Shown here: piece by piece, positions 12,931-24,371 of the stretch
How the letters are laid out: every line of letters starts with the position of its first letter
Position numbering within the stretch: position 1 is the first letter of the stretch
NCBI GenBank assembly: GCA_025331565.1
Contig: JAFREQ010000011.1
Span: 10,498,001-10,562,000 of the forward strand
DNA length: 64,000 nucleotides
Direction of reading: 5' to 3'
Source: Holacanthus passer
Lineage: Eukaryota > Chordata > Actinopteri > Pomacanthidae
The notes under the pieces: model-generated
The model's input: only the letters and a program-made list of their open reading frames with translations
Databases searched by the model: none
Told to the model about the DNA's origin: nothing
Program-made: the position numbers and the translations under genes

Positions 12931-14984
12931 GCTGTGTGTGCACCTTTCATCACATCCCTTCCAAATTAATCATTAATACCGCTTGAAGGTCTGTCCTTTG
13001 CACGGGACATTTTTTATGGGTGGGGCCAGACGGCCAAGGGAAATCAGGGGAGTCTGGGGATGAAAGCAATGGAGAGGGCTGGGATACGGGGGCAAAAGAC
13101 TCGGAAGTCAGGTCAAGTAAAAAGGTAATGTAAGTACAAAGGAGGTTGTGAGGCCAGCCCCAGTGGAATAACTGAAAGAGCGTATCATGTATGTGTATGT
13201 GTGTGTGTCCTAGTGGCAGAAATTACATACTGAGTGCTTAATTAATAGAGTTCAATCTACACCATGCTGTCTTAAACAGACAGACAATAAAGAATTGTAT
13301 AAGGGTCATTGAGCTGACTGTGGGTAACAGTGCAAATTTTGTTTTTGTTGTATGATAAATGTTCTATAATGTCTGTAGTAGGAGACAGATATTTTTATTT
13401 GTGTAGTTTTGAAAGTACACACGCACACACTGCTCACAAACAGTCAATGAAAGAAATCCCTTTCGATATATTGTGACCCTTTGTCTAAAGCTTTCACCCT
13501 TCAAACTACAGGGTGGTGGGAGGATTTTATAAGTATTTTGAATGTGACCCAACAATGTCTCTATCTGGTGGTATTTTGAAGAACTGCAGCATAAGGTCTA
13601 CAGGACATCAAATGGTTGGCCTGCCAGCATTTCAATATAGTGAGCATGAGAAATACTTAAGAATATAACCCCATTACCATTAAATATTTACATTGTGGCT
13701 CTTGTAGAGGGGACAAAGAGACATCAGACTTGAAGTCAGATTACAGCCAAAATGTTCAAATACTACTTATACACAAACTGAAATAATTTCAGCAAGGTAT
13801 ATATGTTGGGTGGAGTCACATGTTGGGTGACTAAACTGGGTAATGTGTTATCATGGGGAATGTGCAAATAAAGTATGCGCACAGGACGCATACGCAGCAG
13901 AACAATGTGTAGTGTTTTTACAAGAGTAGCACTGAAAGCTTCAGTTTACATTATTGACACGCTATTAGCAAGTTAGACAGACAAACCATGACATTTCCCC
14001 CATTTATGGGTGGGTGGTGGTCACAAAGATGACTCATAAAATTCAAAGTGTCGACCCCTTTCACAGTGATTTTCTTTCTGCATGTTCTAACCATCTTCAA
14101 TCAAGTTTCCCTCAGCACTCCTATAAAAACAAAATACGACCACACTTCATACTGCTCTGTCAACGCCCTCTGCCATGTTTTCATTGAGGCAAAACAGGCC
14201 CACATTGCATGCTGTGCTTGCGAGCCTGTGTCTGGGAGACTGTTGCTAATTTTAGTTGATGCTGGACAGTATTTACCGTGAGGTTTTCAAAGCATGGTAA
14301 ACAAACATGGTTTCAATGATAAATAAAAATTGAGACGATAATACTAATCCTCAGGAATTTAGCCACGGTTTATTTTGAAACCAGTAACCATTTCTCTTGA
14401 TTACCCAAGGGGAGCTATGGTGTATGGGCTTCTAGGCATCTTTGCATGTAGCATTGCACCACTGTGACCTTGACCCAGATAGGTGGTTAAAAACAGATGG
14501 AAAGATTAAAGCATTTTGAAACAATATGTTTTATGTTTTACAAGACAAAGGGGTCAAGAATGAAGACTAACTTTTGAATTGAGAGAAATGAGAAAATGAG
14601 AGAAGTGCACAGTCACTACTTTTCTATATCTCTGTGATAGTAATCATACAGGACTGGTCCAGACAGATCAGGATAATGAACAGTGTTATTACTGAGCACT
14701 CCAAGAAGTTGTTTTTGGCTCTGAAACAATTACTTTGAAGTTGGTGGACCTTGATTTGAGATTGTTTTGTCTACTCCTGGAAGTGCTCCAAATCATATTA
14801 AGTTTAAATATTTACATTTTACTGACAACTGAGCAAACTTCATCTGCAGATGAAAACTGTATGACACAGTCGTAAGCACCAGAACAATTGAGTAAGTAGA
14901 CCTTGAACTGAGATTACTTCGTTAAATGACTATAAGGTTTAAGGTTGAGGTTCAACACTTTAAGTGTCAACTTTCAGCTTTAAT

Positions 14985-15329
14985 TTAAAATATGAGCCAT
15001 CTCATATTGGCAGACCGGGGAGGACATGCGCACAAAGCAAACAGTGAGCGGCGACGTTTGTAAGTGCAAATCTGTGTGCCAGCAAACTGATTCTATCGTA
15101 ATGTCTCAAAAGACACCGACAAATGAATGCGATAGACAAACAAAGTGATCGGAATGTGCATTTCCTGGTTAGTCTACATGGGGTCCTCCAAAGCCACACC
15201 TACGCCACATCTGCCTAATGCAAGAAATATCACTAGTTAATTCGGCTACCAGTTAAACCGGAACAGAGGCTGATTTGTCAGCTTGTTGAAGAGTTCCTCT
15301 GTTTCCTAAATGACTCACCGCAGCTTTAA
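14985..15329. mobile_element. Probable degraded TTAA-flanked element, about 345 bp
   Basis: The right end reads TTAAAGCTGCGGTGAGTCAT on the minus strand, which resembles the terminus of the 7398-8000 element. A weaker match (TTAA followed by ATGAGCCATCT) marks the left end. Internal sequence is not obviously shared, so the two may be related families rather than copies. Confidence 0.4.
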
Positions 15330-15780
15330 CGTTGAAAGACAGGACTTGAAAATCATACTATTTCATTTAATATTCAACTCGATAGAGAGCTAACATCATG
15401 AAGCATTTAAAGCTAGCTAACATAACTCAATGTTACTCACTGTCCAATTAACACAGTAAACAGGACAGTTGCTAACACTTAACTGTAATAACAATTATCC
15501 TAAAATTCAGAAATGTGAATCCAGTCCAATCCAATGTGTGTCCACTACTCACCAGCTTTAAACCATGAAATGTTTGCGCTTTAGTCCAGTTTCCAGCAAC
15601 GGCTGTTAACGTTAATTAGCTTGAAGTCAGCCAGTTAAACTAATTATAGTTCATTTCCACTAAGACACGGTAAAATGTAGCATGATAGTTTGGCATAATT
15701 TGTATGGATTTGGTGTTAAATTTGGCGTTAAAGGCAAAAAAACCCCAACTTATTTTACACGAGGACGTTCATACTTGTCG

Positions 15781-15903
15781 ACCTTTATTTTGAAAGTCTC
15801 TACCGGACGTCCTGTTATAGCTTATATATTGTAGTTTCTCCGCTAACTTCACAGTTTGTTGTTGACTTTCTGTTGAGCGCATCGCAGTTGAGGGAGCGCA
15901 AAC
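15781..15903 (+). promoter_or_regulatory. 5' flank and leader of mettl7a copy 1
   Basis: The bases before the ATG form the presumed promoter/leader. The start context is CAAACATGA with A at -3. No TATA box at a fixed distance is obvious and the transcription start cannot be read. Confidence 0.35.
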
Positions 15904-18222
15904 ATGAGTCTTCTTCTGCGCTTTTGCATATTAATTTCCCATGTGTTGTGCTTGCCTGTTTACCTACTCGATGCGGTCGGTCTGTACCAAATATACAAAC
16001 GTATTTTCCCGTTTTGTTTATACCAGACTACTCGGGGCTACAACAAGAGGATGCGTGACCAGAAGCGGGAGCTGTTCCTCCAGATCCCGCAGTTCGGCCG
16101 GGCCGGCAAGCAGGCCACTGTGCTGGAGGTCGGCTGCGGCACCGGCGCCAATTTCGAGTTCTATCCGCCAGGTTGCAGGGTGGTCTGCACCGACCCGAAC
16201 CCCCACCAGGAGGGCTTTCTGAAGAAGAGCATGGCCGAGAACAGCCACCTGACGTTCGATAAGTTCGTGGTGGCCTCGGGGGAGGACCTGGGGTCAATCG
16301 AGGACGAGTCGGTAGACGTGGTTGTCTGCACCCTGGTGCTCTGCTCCGTCAACAGCACACCGCAAACTCTGCGGGAGATCCAACGCATCCTGAGACCAGT
16401 AAGTCGCCTGTGACCCCTGAAACACACATTTATTCACAGTACATGTGCATTTTATCGATGCTGAACTGACAGAAGCTGTGCTGCAGAGCAACCTGTGGAT
16501 TAATCATTAACCCAACTCTGCCAAGGCTCCTGTAATGTTTTATTTAACGATGTATACAATTGACCAACTTTTTATTTTATTCGGATTTACAATTGAATTT
16601 TACAATTAAATCTGAATAATATTGAAGAAAAGCATGACCCTGACTGATGAATCGTCCCTGCTGATATTATGTAATGGCCAATATTAATTTATAGCTGATA
16701 TACGGGCATTAACATATGTCTGTGCCCATGATAAGTAATAAGAAATCACTGTACAGAAATGCCAAAGTTCACTAGAGATAACGGTTTCTTTTTATACTGT
16801 AAAATGTTCCACTCAGTTCATAGATGATGTACTTAAACAAATCTATCAATATTGGTAGGAGCCTCAGAAATCCATTCAGTGCTCTAGTCTAAGTATATGA
16901 CATGAAATTTAGTTATTTAATTGTGTGTTTGTGCATGTTAATATCTGCTGTCTATGAGCCTAAATTAACATTAAATAAGTAGATTGTTTTAAATGACTCC
17001 CACTCATTCACCAATCAAAGTGGGAATTTTTCATCTTTAGACTCTGACTCTTTTGTTAATCATCCACTGCTGCTACCTTTGACCTATGCCAACCATACAC
17101 TGTATAAAACATGAATATGGTCTCTTTGAGGTCACTCTCAGGCCACTGTGAAGCTCACCGTCGCCATCTTGGCATCTTTGCTTGACTCCCCCTAACTCCG
17201 AATCCAATAATGGTCAAGGAAGTGGAGTGTGGGTGGAGCTGAGGCAGGTCGAATAAGGCCTGGTTGCTGAAACACACCCACCTACCAAGCTACCAAGGAT
17301 AACAAACTAGGCTGTATGCTACTCCAGATAACGCTGTGGTATCTGCCCCCAAATGCAGGCATAACATTACATGCCAACATTTTAGTTTGCAGCCGATCGC
17401 AATCATTCGGTTTCTGGAGTGTAATAAACTTTAAATGCCTGTTTCAATGATAATATAAATAAAAATACTGAAGTATTTTTGACATTGACATTTTAATGTG
17501 GGGGTCTATGGGGATTGACTCACTTTTGGAGCCAGCCTCAGGTGGCCTTTTGGGAAACTGCAGTTTTTGGCACAGCCCCCGAGGTTGCTGCTTGTTGCTA
17601 ACAATATAAAACTGTATCTGAAAAGAGATGAGGCATGTACTGTGTCGTAGTCTACAATTCTACAGTTTCATTTAGCAGATGCTTTATCCAAAGTGACGTA
17701 CATCTGAGAGTAGATACAACACAAGCAAGGATGTAGTCAGGAGAAGTCAATCTGGGTAAGTGTCATAAAACAAAGTTCAAGTGTGATAGGACCTTGGTGC
17801 TGAAAGTTTTTCTATTTGACGATAACAGTCGGCCTTAAAGTAAACATAAATATAACAAAAATATATTCATCATATAAGGAGAATGAGGAGAATATGGAAA
17901 CCCATGTCTGACAAGGAGAAAAATAACCAGCAGGTGGACTTATTTTGAAATTTGCATCATGCACACATAACACATATTTCTCTTGCAGGGTGGAGGCTTC
18001 TTTTTCATGGAGCACGTCAGGGCAGACCCCTCGACCTGGTTCTGCTTCTTCCAACATGTCATCCAGCCTATGTGGCGCTACTTTGGCGACGGATGCGAGG
18101 TCATCCGGGAGACATGGAAAGATCTGGAGTCAGCTGGATTCTCTGAGCTCAAGTTGAAACACATTGATGCGCCACTCTTTTTCCCAATCAAGCCGCACAT
18201 CATAGGCTATGCTGTGAAATAG
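15904..18222 (+). CDS. mettl7a: METTL7A/TMT1A-family thiol S-methyltransferase, copy 1
   Basis: Two exons (15904-16398 and 17989-18222) joined in phase 0 give 242 residues; human METTL7A (TMT1A) has 244. The product is a SAM-dependent methyltransferase. Family members are reported to methylate thiol groups and to sit on the ER membrane and lipid droplets through a hydrophobic N-terminal segment; such a segment is visible at about residues 2-30. The SAM-binding motif I is LEVGCGTGANFEFYPPG, followed by the acidic motif CTDPNP, and motif IV is ESVDVVVCTLVLCSV. The second exon begins GGGFFFMEHV right after RP, as in the family, and ends GYAVK. The donor is GTAAGT and the acceptor TTGCAG. A polyadenylation-like ATTAAA lies at 18456. 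The gene is followed 680 bases later by a second copy in the same orientation. No key residue appears lost. Confidence 0.92.
17085..17605. mobile_element. Dispersed fish repeat in the mettl7a copy 1 intron
   Basis: The segment includes phrases that recur in many percomorph genomes, such as the block around 17505-17570 beginning TCTATGGGGATTGACTCACT. It has no coding frame. Class is uncertain; a nonautonomous DNA transposon is most likely. Boundaries are approximate. Confidence 0.5.
17661..17806. mobile_element. SINE/LINE-tail type repeat fragment
   Basis: The sequence around CATTTAGCAGATGCTTTATC is a very common teleost repeat segment, usually found in SINE or LINE 3' regions. It lies in the same intron, 183 bp upstream of exon 2. 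Confidence 0.55.
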
Positions 18223-18903
18223 ATTCAGACAGCTTTGTGGTTAACTTGCCTCATAACCAGTGTGTGAATATGCCAAGCACTTAAATGCCTCTGCTCTGTG
18301 ATATGATTAATCACCAGGGATAAGAGATAACGCCAGTCCCTTTGATACTAATTATATTTTTGTATAACCAAAACTTTGTTTGGTAAAGACAACTTATTTT
18401 AACACATTTAATATAAATCTTACACAACTCAAAATAATAACTAACTCTACATTCCATTAAAGTGAAAAATCTGTTTAATCTTCTCTCTTTAATTCCCTAT
18501 TGCTTAGTTGCTTGCTAAAAAATATACATCAGTATGATACATTTCAGTCTATCAGTGTTCATCTGTGTGTTACTGATGGATTTATCTGTAACCTTTGTAA
18601 CAGTTAAGTCACTGAAGAATACACATATTTTTTTGCTGTGATTGAGCTGATTGTGATTAAAAAGTTGAATCCTGTTGCATGACTTTTCTTTCCCATTAAA
18701 CGAGCATTGAGATGACATAGACAGGAAAAGCCAACCATAGACTGTAAAAAGCAAATTAACTTTGTCTCATGTGTCCCCTTCATGCAGACTACAATGAATA
18801 GCGCCATCGTGTGGTGCAAAGCAGACATAGTCGCCCAGGTATTATGAGTGTAATCTTTTGATCTCCTAAAGCCGCCTGTGTTCAGACTTTAACTCAAAGG
18901 AAG
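18223..18903. other. Spacer between the two mettl7a copies
   Basis: It contains the 3' untranslated region of copy 1 and the promoter/leader of copy 2. There are no other genes or clear repeats. The copy 2 start context is GGAAGATGA with A at -3. Confidence 0.6.
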
Positions 18904-20810
18904 ATGAAGTCTTGTTTCATGAAACTATGCAGACTGCTTTGTTTTGTGTTGGCGTTTCCTCTCCACCTGATGGCGCTCACAGGCCTGTGCGGTGTTTACA
19001 AGCGGCTATTTCCACTGCTCGCCTACAATATAACGTTTTCATACAACGACAAGATGCACAAAACGAAGAGGGAGCTTTTCCGAAACGTGGGCAGGTTTGC
19101 GGACGCGCACGGCTCCCTCCGCCTGCTGGAGATCGGTTGCGGTAGCGGGGCGAACTTCAGGTTTTACCCCGGCGGCTGCACGGTGACCTGCACCGACCCC
19201 AACCCGCACTTCCTCCGCTACCTGCGCAGGAGCATGGACGCAAACACGCACTTGACTTATGGCGACTTTCTGGTGGTCTCCGGAGAGGACATGGAGGGGG
19301 TGGAGGACGAGTCAGTGGACGTTGTTGTCTGCACCTTGGTGCTCTGTTCCGTCCGCAACGTGCTGCGCGTCCTGCAGGAGGTCCGGCGCATCCTCAGACC
19401 AGTGAGTGCTGCCTTCAAGGGCTGTGGGAAATATTTGATTTGTGCCCATCTGCAGGCTGGGTTCACCTGTCAGAGCCACTAAACAAACCCACCACCACCC
19501 CCAACCCTCTGTGTTGTATGTGTGCTATTCTGGTTGCCTCCAAGTTCCTATGAAGTACACGGCACACAACAGATTGCTTATGTGAAACCTTTTTGCCCAT
19601 GAGACCAGAATGCAACCAGTACTTCTATGTTACCTGCTATATTACCTGTCAAGTATTTGTTATTATCACCACAAGTTTGTTTAGGAATATGATCACGTGA
19701 GCACAGTGGAAAATAAAATAATGAAGGAGTAACTAGATTTTGACACTGGACCCTGCTACATGATTAGGTAATAATGCATTAGGTAATTTCCTGTAAAGGA
19801 TCAATAAAGTATCTTTCTATCTATTAGGTAATATTGCTTTTTCTTTAATGGTGCAAATCCCAGTTTACAAAAACAAACAAACAAAAAGAAAAAACAGTTC
19901 AGGTGCAGTGAACCTGTGGATTTTTTGCCTTTGCTCTTCAGCTTGCACATGAAGTAGAAGCTGTCAAGTACAATATCAGGCTATTTATTTCTATTATACA
20001 CACCTTTTCTATATAAATAATTTGCATTATAAATGTCGGTGATCACATTTACTGTCAGCCTTTGTTGTCACACATTAAACCGTATTTGGCTAAGTCACTT
20101 GAAAACAGAAATTCTTGGGCAGTCCTCTATGCTGATGAGTTACATTATCTTGAAAACCATTTGTAGGATTTGAAGTGGAGAAAGAAGCATGTTCTTCCAT
20201 TGTGGTATTAAGTGGGTCTCTACAATGTTTGTTTTTGCTGACCGGTCCACATTTAGAATTATTTATGTGAGATGACAGCCTATTATTTTTTATATTAATC
20301 ATTCATCTTTACACCTTCAGGGGATGATATTCTACATTAACTGTACATATTTGAATAGCATATGATGCATTTGGTTAATATATAGCATTCTGTAATTTGA
20401 CCATTATTTTTATATGTATGATTTATATTTAAGAAATATGATTTGTAGGCAAGTAAAATGTGTGATTTTCCTCGCAAGATCAGCCAGGAGGTAAATTACA
20501 GCCACTATAGTAGCAAAGTTAATTAAGCTCATTTGATAAAACATGCAATGATTTTGTTGTCTCTCTCTTCCAGGGTGGAGCCTTCTACTTTCTGGAGCAT
20601 GTTGTCTCAGATCCTTCCACCTGGACATACTTCTTCCAGCATGTGATTGAACCTCTGTGGTACTATCTTGGGGATGGATGTACGATTACTAGAGCAACAT
20701 GGAAAGATCTGGAGGCAGCTGGTTTCTCTGAAATTCACCTAAAACACATTGAGGCTCCAGAGGTTACTCCCCTGATAAGGCCACATATTATGGGCTATTC
20801 CATTAAATGA
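18904..20810 (+). CDS. mettl7a: METTL7A/TMT1A-family thiol S-methyltransferase, copy 2
   Basis: Two exons (18904-19401 and 20574-20810), phase 0, give 244 residues, the same length as human METTL7A. The hydrophobic N-terminal segment is at about residues 5-32. Motif I reads LEIGCGSGANFRFYPGG, the acidic motif CTDPNP, and motif IV ESVDVVVCTLVLCSV. The intron sits after RP at exactly the same codon as in copy 1, and exon 2 begins GGAFYFLEHV. The catalytic architecture is intact, so both copies look functional. Relative to copy 1, the end reads GYSIK rather than GYAVK and the central region is diverged. Polyadenylation signal AATAAA is at 20994-20999, beyond the likely 3' end of the convergent atf1 gene. 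Its substrate may differ from that of copy 1, but the sequence does not show which. Confidence 0.92.
19402..20573 (+). other. Intron of mettl7a copy 2
   Basis: AT-rich intron. Around 19795-19826 a CAATAAAGTATCTTTCTATC string resembles the 3' tail of a fish LINE. No exon or gene was seen inside. Confidence 0.55.
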
Positions 20811-20919
20811 CTGCAGGGGAGAACGACCAGACTTTATTTTGCCTCTTTACTCTAAGCCCTGTCATTAGATCTGCTTACATTTTCAAAAATACACACTGCA
20901 TTTATTGAGTGAAAATATA

Positions 20920-21613
20920 TTTATTTACTTACAGAATCAGCAACATTTCATACACTGTTTGTTCTTCTTCCCCACCCCTCCCAAGATGTACATAATAAAT
21001 ATTACCTGGACACTGTGCTTTTTTCCCTGATTGTCTAAGTAACTGCCGAAAATCAACCAAACAAACCACACTCAATGTCATCGTTTCTGTTACCCTTTAT
21101 ATTCCATTGCACAAAAATAAGGAATGACAATTGTTACATCTCCTTAGAGGGAAATGAGGGGAATTGCTGGTTCACAAAATAAAAAGGAATTATGTCTGTG
21201 TAGTAATTATACAGTCAGAAATCTGCAGATGCTGTTAGAAGATTTAAAAAAACTCCCAACAGCAACATTTTTAAAAACACAAGAAAAAAGGAAAGGGACA
21301 CATTTAGAAACTGAGACTCAAAGTTAAAGCTCACAATTTCAAACCTCCCAGTATTAAAAATGTACACAACTACAGTATAAATGTTATAGTATTAGCAAAT
21401 CTTTTAAAAAACAGCAGGTGGAAAAATGGCCAATTTATTTTGTATTTGTCGAGTATATCTTACTGCCATCACAAGTCACTTTTATATCAGAGTAAAAAAA
21501 TGGAGGATCTCAGCCTGAAATGAAGTGTTCCCAAAAACCCAGTTCAATGTCCAAATGGCTGAGCTCTGCCGCTCCCACATTATGTCTCAATCCACAACCT
21601 CTATTCAAACAGG
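20920..21613 (-). other. atf1 3' untranslated region
   Basis: The atf1 stop codon is at 21614-21616. The first strong polyadenylation hexamers on the minus strand are the complements of TTTATT at 20920-20925 and 20901-20906. The likely 3' ends of atf1 and mettl7a copy 2 overlap tail to tail by some 80 bases or more. Confidence 0.5.
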
Positions 21614-24366
21614 TTATCCTGTTTTAACACAATAAAGGTCCTTTAATGTTTTCAGTTCTTCAATCAGAGTCTTGTTCTGGTTTTCAAGAACAGCTACACG
21701 GTTTTCCAGGCATTTAACATATTCCTTTTTCTTTCGTCGACATTCACGAGCTGCCTCTCTGAAAAAAGGAAAAAAATGTGCAGTTAGTCAAACTGAAAGA
21801 TTATGCAACAGTGTCTGAAATGGACTTTTTGACTCACCAACCAAGGGGAACAGTAGATGAAAAAATCTACCGGCAAAGCATCTTTTTCACAGGCCAAAAT
21901 AATAAAATGTCTTTTTGTGTCACATATACATTCATTTAAGTACATTTAATCGTGATAATGTGGTATTATGTTCAATACAAACTTAAAGAGGAGGCCAGAG
22001 CTAAATTTTTTATAGACTGATCAACAATTCAGTTCAAGCCTGAAGACAACTCCTGAAGTCTTGATTTCAAAATTCTACTGAAGTAAGATTTTACATTTTT
22101 CTGATTATGATTTCGCTATTCAAAACCCAGAAATGCAGAGCACACTGACCTGTTTTTTGCAAGCCTGATTTCCCTCTTCACTGTTGGATCGTCAGTCTTG
22201 CCCTGAGATAGTCCCACAGGAGAGGTCATAACTACAGTCTGAGGCAGGGAGCTGGATGTAGGAGCTGTGCGGATCTGGTATGTTTGCAGCTCTCCTCCTG
22301 CACCTGAGGGAACCACGACAGGGTTCAACGGCTCTGATGGATAGCATGCATCACTTCAGAGATCTCACTTATGAAGACATTGATTTGTTATTTGTTGATT
22401 ACAAACACACATAACATTTGAGCCCATCAGGAGAAACATTATTTCACTTGGGAGCTTTGTGGCATTTTGTGAGAGTGTTTTTTACTACTATTATCAGTGT
22501 GTTCTTAATTCATTTGAACACACACGCACGCACACACAGACACAGACAGACAAATTAAAATGCGTGGACTGCATTTTTTTTGACTCCATATTTTGCTCAC
22601 CTTGTACAACCACCTGGTTGCTAGGCACCAGTATCTGTTGGCCATCAGGTGTCTGGGCATACTGAAGGATGGCGGTGCTTTGCTGGGCTCCACCAGAGTT
22701 GGCCATGGTGACAGCCTGTAGACCCTGAATACCGTCAGACCCTGGGGTCGCCAGCTGGATCGTGCCATTAGCAGCTATAGTAACTACAATAATCACACAG
22801 ATAGCATCAGAATTGGGTAAAGCACAAGTGAAAATCACATTTCAGGTGGCTATGTTAACATTCTGAGTATGGCAGAGTACAGCACGGCACAGCTGTCTGG
22901 TGAGCATACTAACACAAAAGTATATAATAAGTAATCATACATAACAATCAGAATTATCCCAAATTTCCTTTTTATTAATTCCATTGTCTACAAATACAAA
23001 ACAGTTGACAAGAAATTCTCAATTTCAGGACCATTAAAACCTCTTAGGGGCCCATTTTCTAATGTAAGTGCAATAGAAGGGAGAGGTTCATACTGTACTG
23101 GCCGCTGCTGGTCTGGTAGATTGGGGTGGTGGGTACTGTAACACCTGTTACTCCTGTGGATGCTGGGCTGTTATCCTTTCCCTCGATGTGTGTCACTTCC
23201 TCAGATGAAAGTTCATTTAGGATTTTTCTACAAGGTCGGAGGAGGAAGGTGACTTGAGTGTTAATCTTACAAGACTGTTTTGGTGTTGTGGCTGTGCTTG
23301 TAGGTTATTTCACCTGTATGAAGGCCGTCTTGCCAGTATTTCTCTGGTCTTTTGGGCTGCTACTCCACTGTCTGATGAGTCTTGTGAATCGTCACTATCT
23401 GAACCTGGGGCCTTGAAAGAGGGAGGCCGATTAACAAAGTGCATATGAGAAACTGTATCAAATGGCAAACTAAGATGAAATAAACAGAAAATGTAACCAA
23501 GAATAAATGATTACAGTGCCAAAAAAAACAGGTGGTCTCACCTGTGCAGTCTGCACCTGAGGGGACTGAATGACTGACGATTGTGCAGACTGGATCACTC
23601 CTTGAACCTGAAACTGACCTCCTGGCAGCTGTACAACAGCCACAGAGGAACCACCCAGTGACATCTACAAAAACACAAATCCACAAAATGCAGTTTATTT
23701 ATCATGGCAATTGAATTAAATGTGTTTGCACAAACCCAGAAGCACTAGAAGACTTAAGACTAACCCTAACCCATTCAACATTTAGTTTTTAAGCAGCATG
23801 CTCTTTGAGTCGATAAAAGGGGAGAACTACACTCTTTGTTGTTGCTATGAATTCAAATGTACAGGAACTTAAGGTCATTCAAGAACAAACTGTTTTCTAC
23901 TGTCAAGATAGTTATTTGAACAGCTTCTGGTAATGCAAAGACAGCAACAGAGGGAGACAAGCAGACTTGTAACACTTAAACCCAGATTTTATAATCCCTA
24001 ATTTATTATATAATGGACAGATAAGTCTTTTGCTAAACACTTCAATTATACTGGATAGTGACAATCACTACTAAATCAAACTTGGTAAATATATAAATCT
24101 GAAAATGCAGCTGTAATCAATAAACTAATCTTAAGGCCTTAAAATGTGCTTTTAGCATGACATTCATAAACAAAACGGACTAGTGGTTTTAGCAGTGCAA
24201 TATAACACGGCATTATTTTTGAGATACTTGTTAATCATATCTGGTGGTAGAGGGATCTGTGAGTTACCTGTTGGGCTATCTGTGAGAACTGAGAGGATGT
24301 GATGGTGGTGGGAATGATGGCAGTCTGTGACTCGGTGCCATTGCTGCCTTGCTGCACTTCTTCCAT
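21614..24366 (-). CDS. atf1: ATF1 cAMP-responsive bZIP transcription factor
   Basis: Seven coding exons, in order 24268-24366, 23542-23664, 23314-23411, 23094-23227, 22601-22774, 22150-22303 and 21614-21758, give 308 residues with all phases consistent. The protein binds CRE sites as a dimer in the nucleus and activates transcription after phosphorylation. The kinase-inducible domain shows SDSDDSQDSSDSG and then ILARRPSYRKILNEL, with the PKA-site serine in RRPSY. Next are a Q-rich activation region (IYQTSSGQY, ILVPSNQVVVQ, LQTYQIRT) and the C-terminal basic region REAARECRRKKKEYVKCLEN with its leucine zipper, ending DLYCVKTG. The linker KTDDPTVKREIRLAKN and the LQTYQIRT block fit ATF1 better than CREB1 or CREM. 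Human ATF1 has 271 residues; the extra length is mostly N-terminal. The start ATG has A at -3 and G at +4, five bases into an exon, so an upstream noncoding exon is needed. Confidence 0.95.
22518..22552. repeat. CA-rich microsatellite in an atf1 intron
   Basis: An imperfect CACACG/CACAGA run about 50 bases from an exon donor. It is low complexity only. Confidence 0.8.
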
Positions 24367-24371
24367 TGTAA

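Larger units (their letters stand above)
10760..15780. other. Intergenic region between scn8a and mettl7a copy 1
   Basis: No gene was recognised. The open frames at 11171-11566 and 12276-12659 show no family motifs and no splice-supported extension. The region contains a near-perfect palindrome at 12894-12930 and a likely degraded TTAA-type element at 14985-15329. The rest is AT-rich, unremarkable sequence. Confidence 0.5.

Noticed and set aside
15941..16297. Alternative frames across mettl7a copy 1 exon 1
   Set aside because: Shadow frames of a GC-rich exon whose correct frame has clear methyltransferase motifs.
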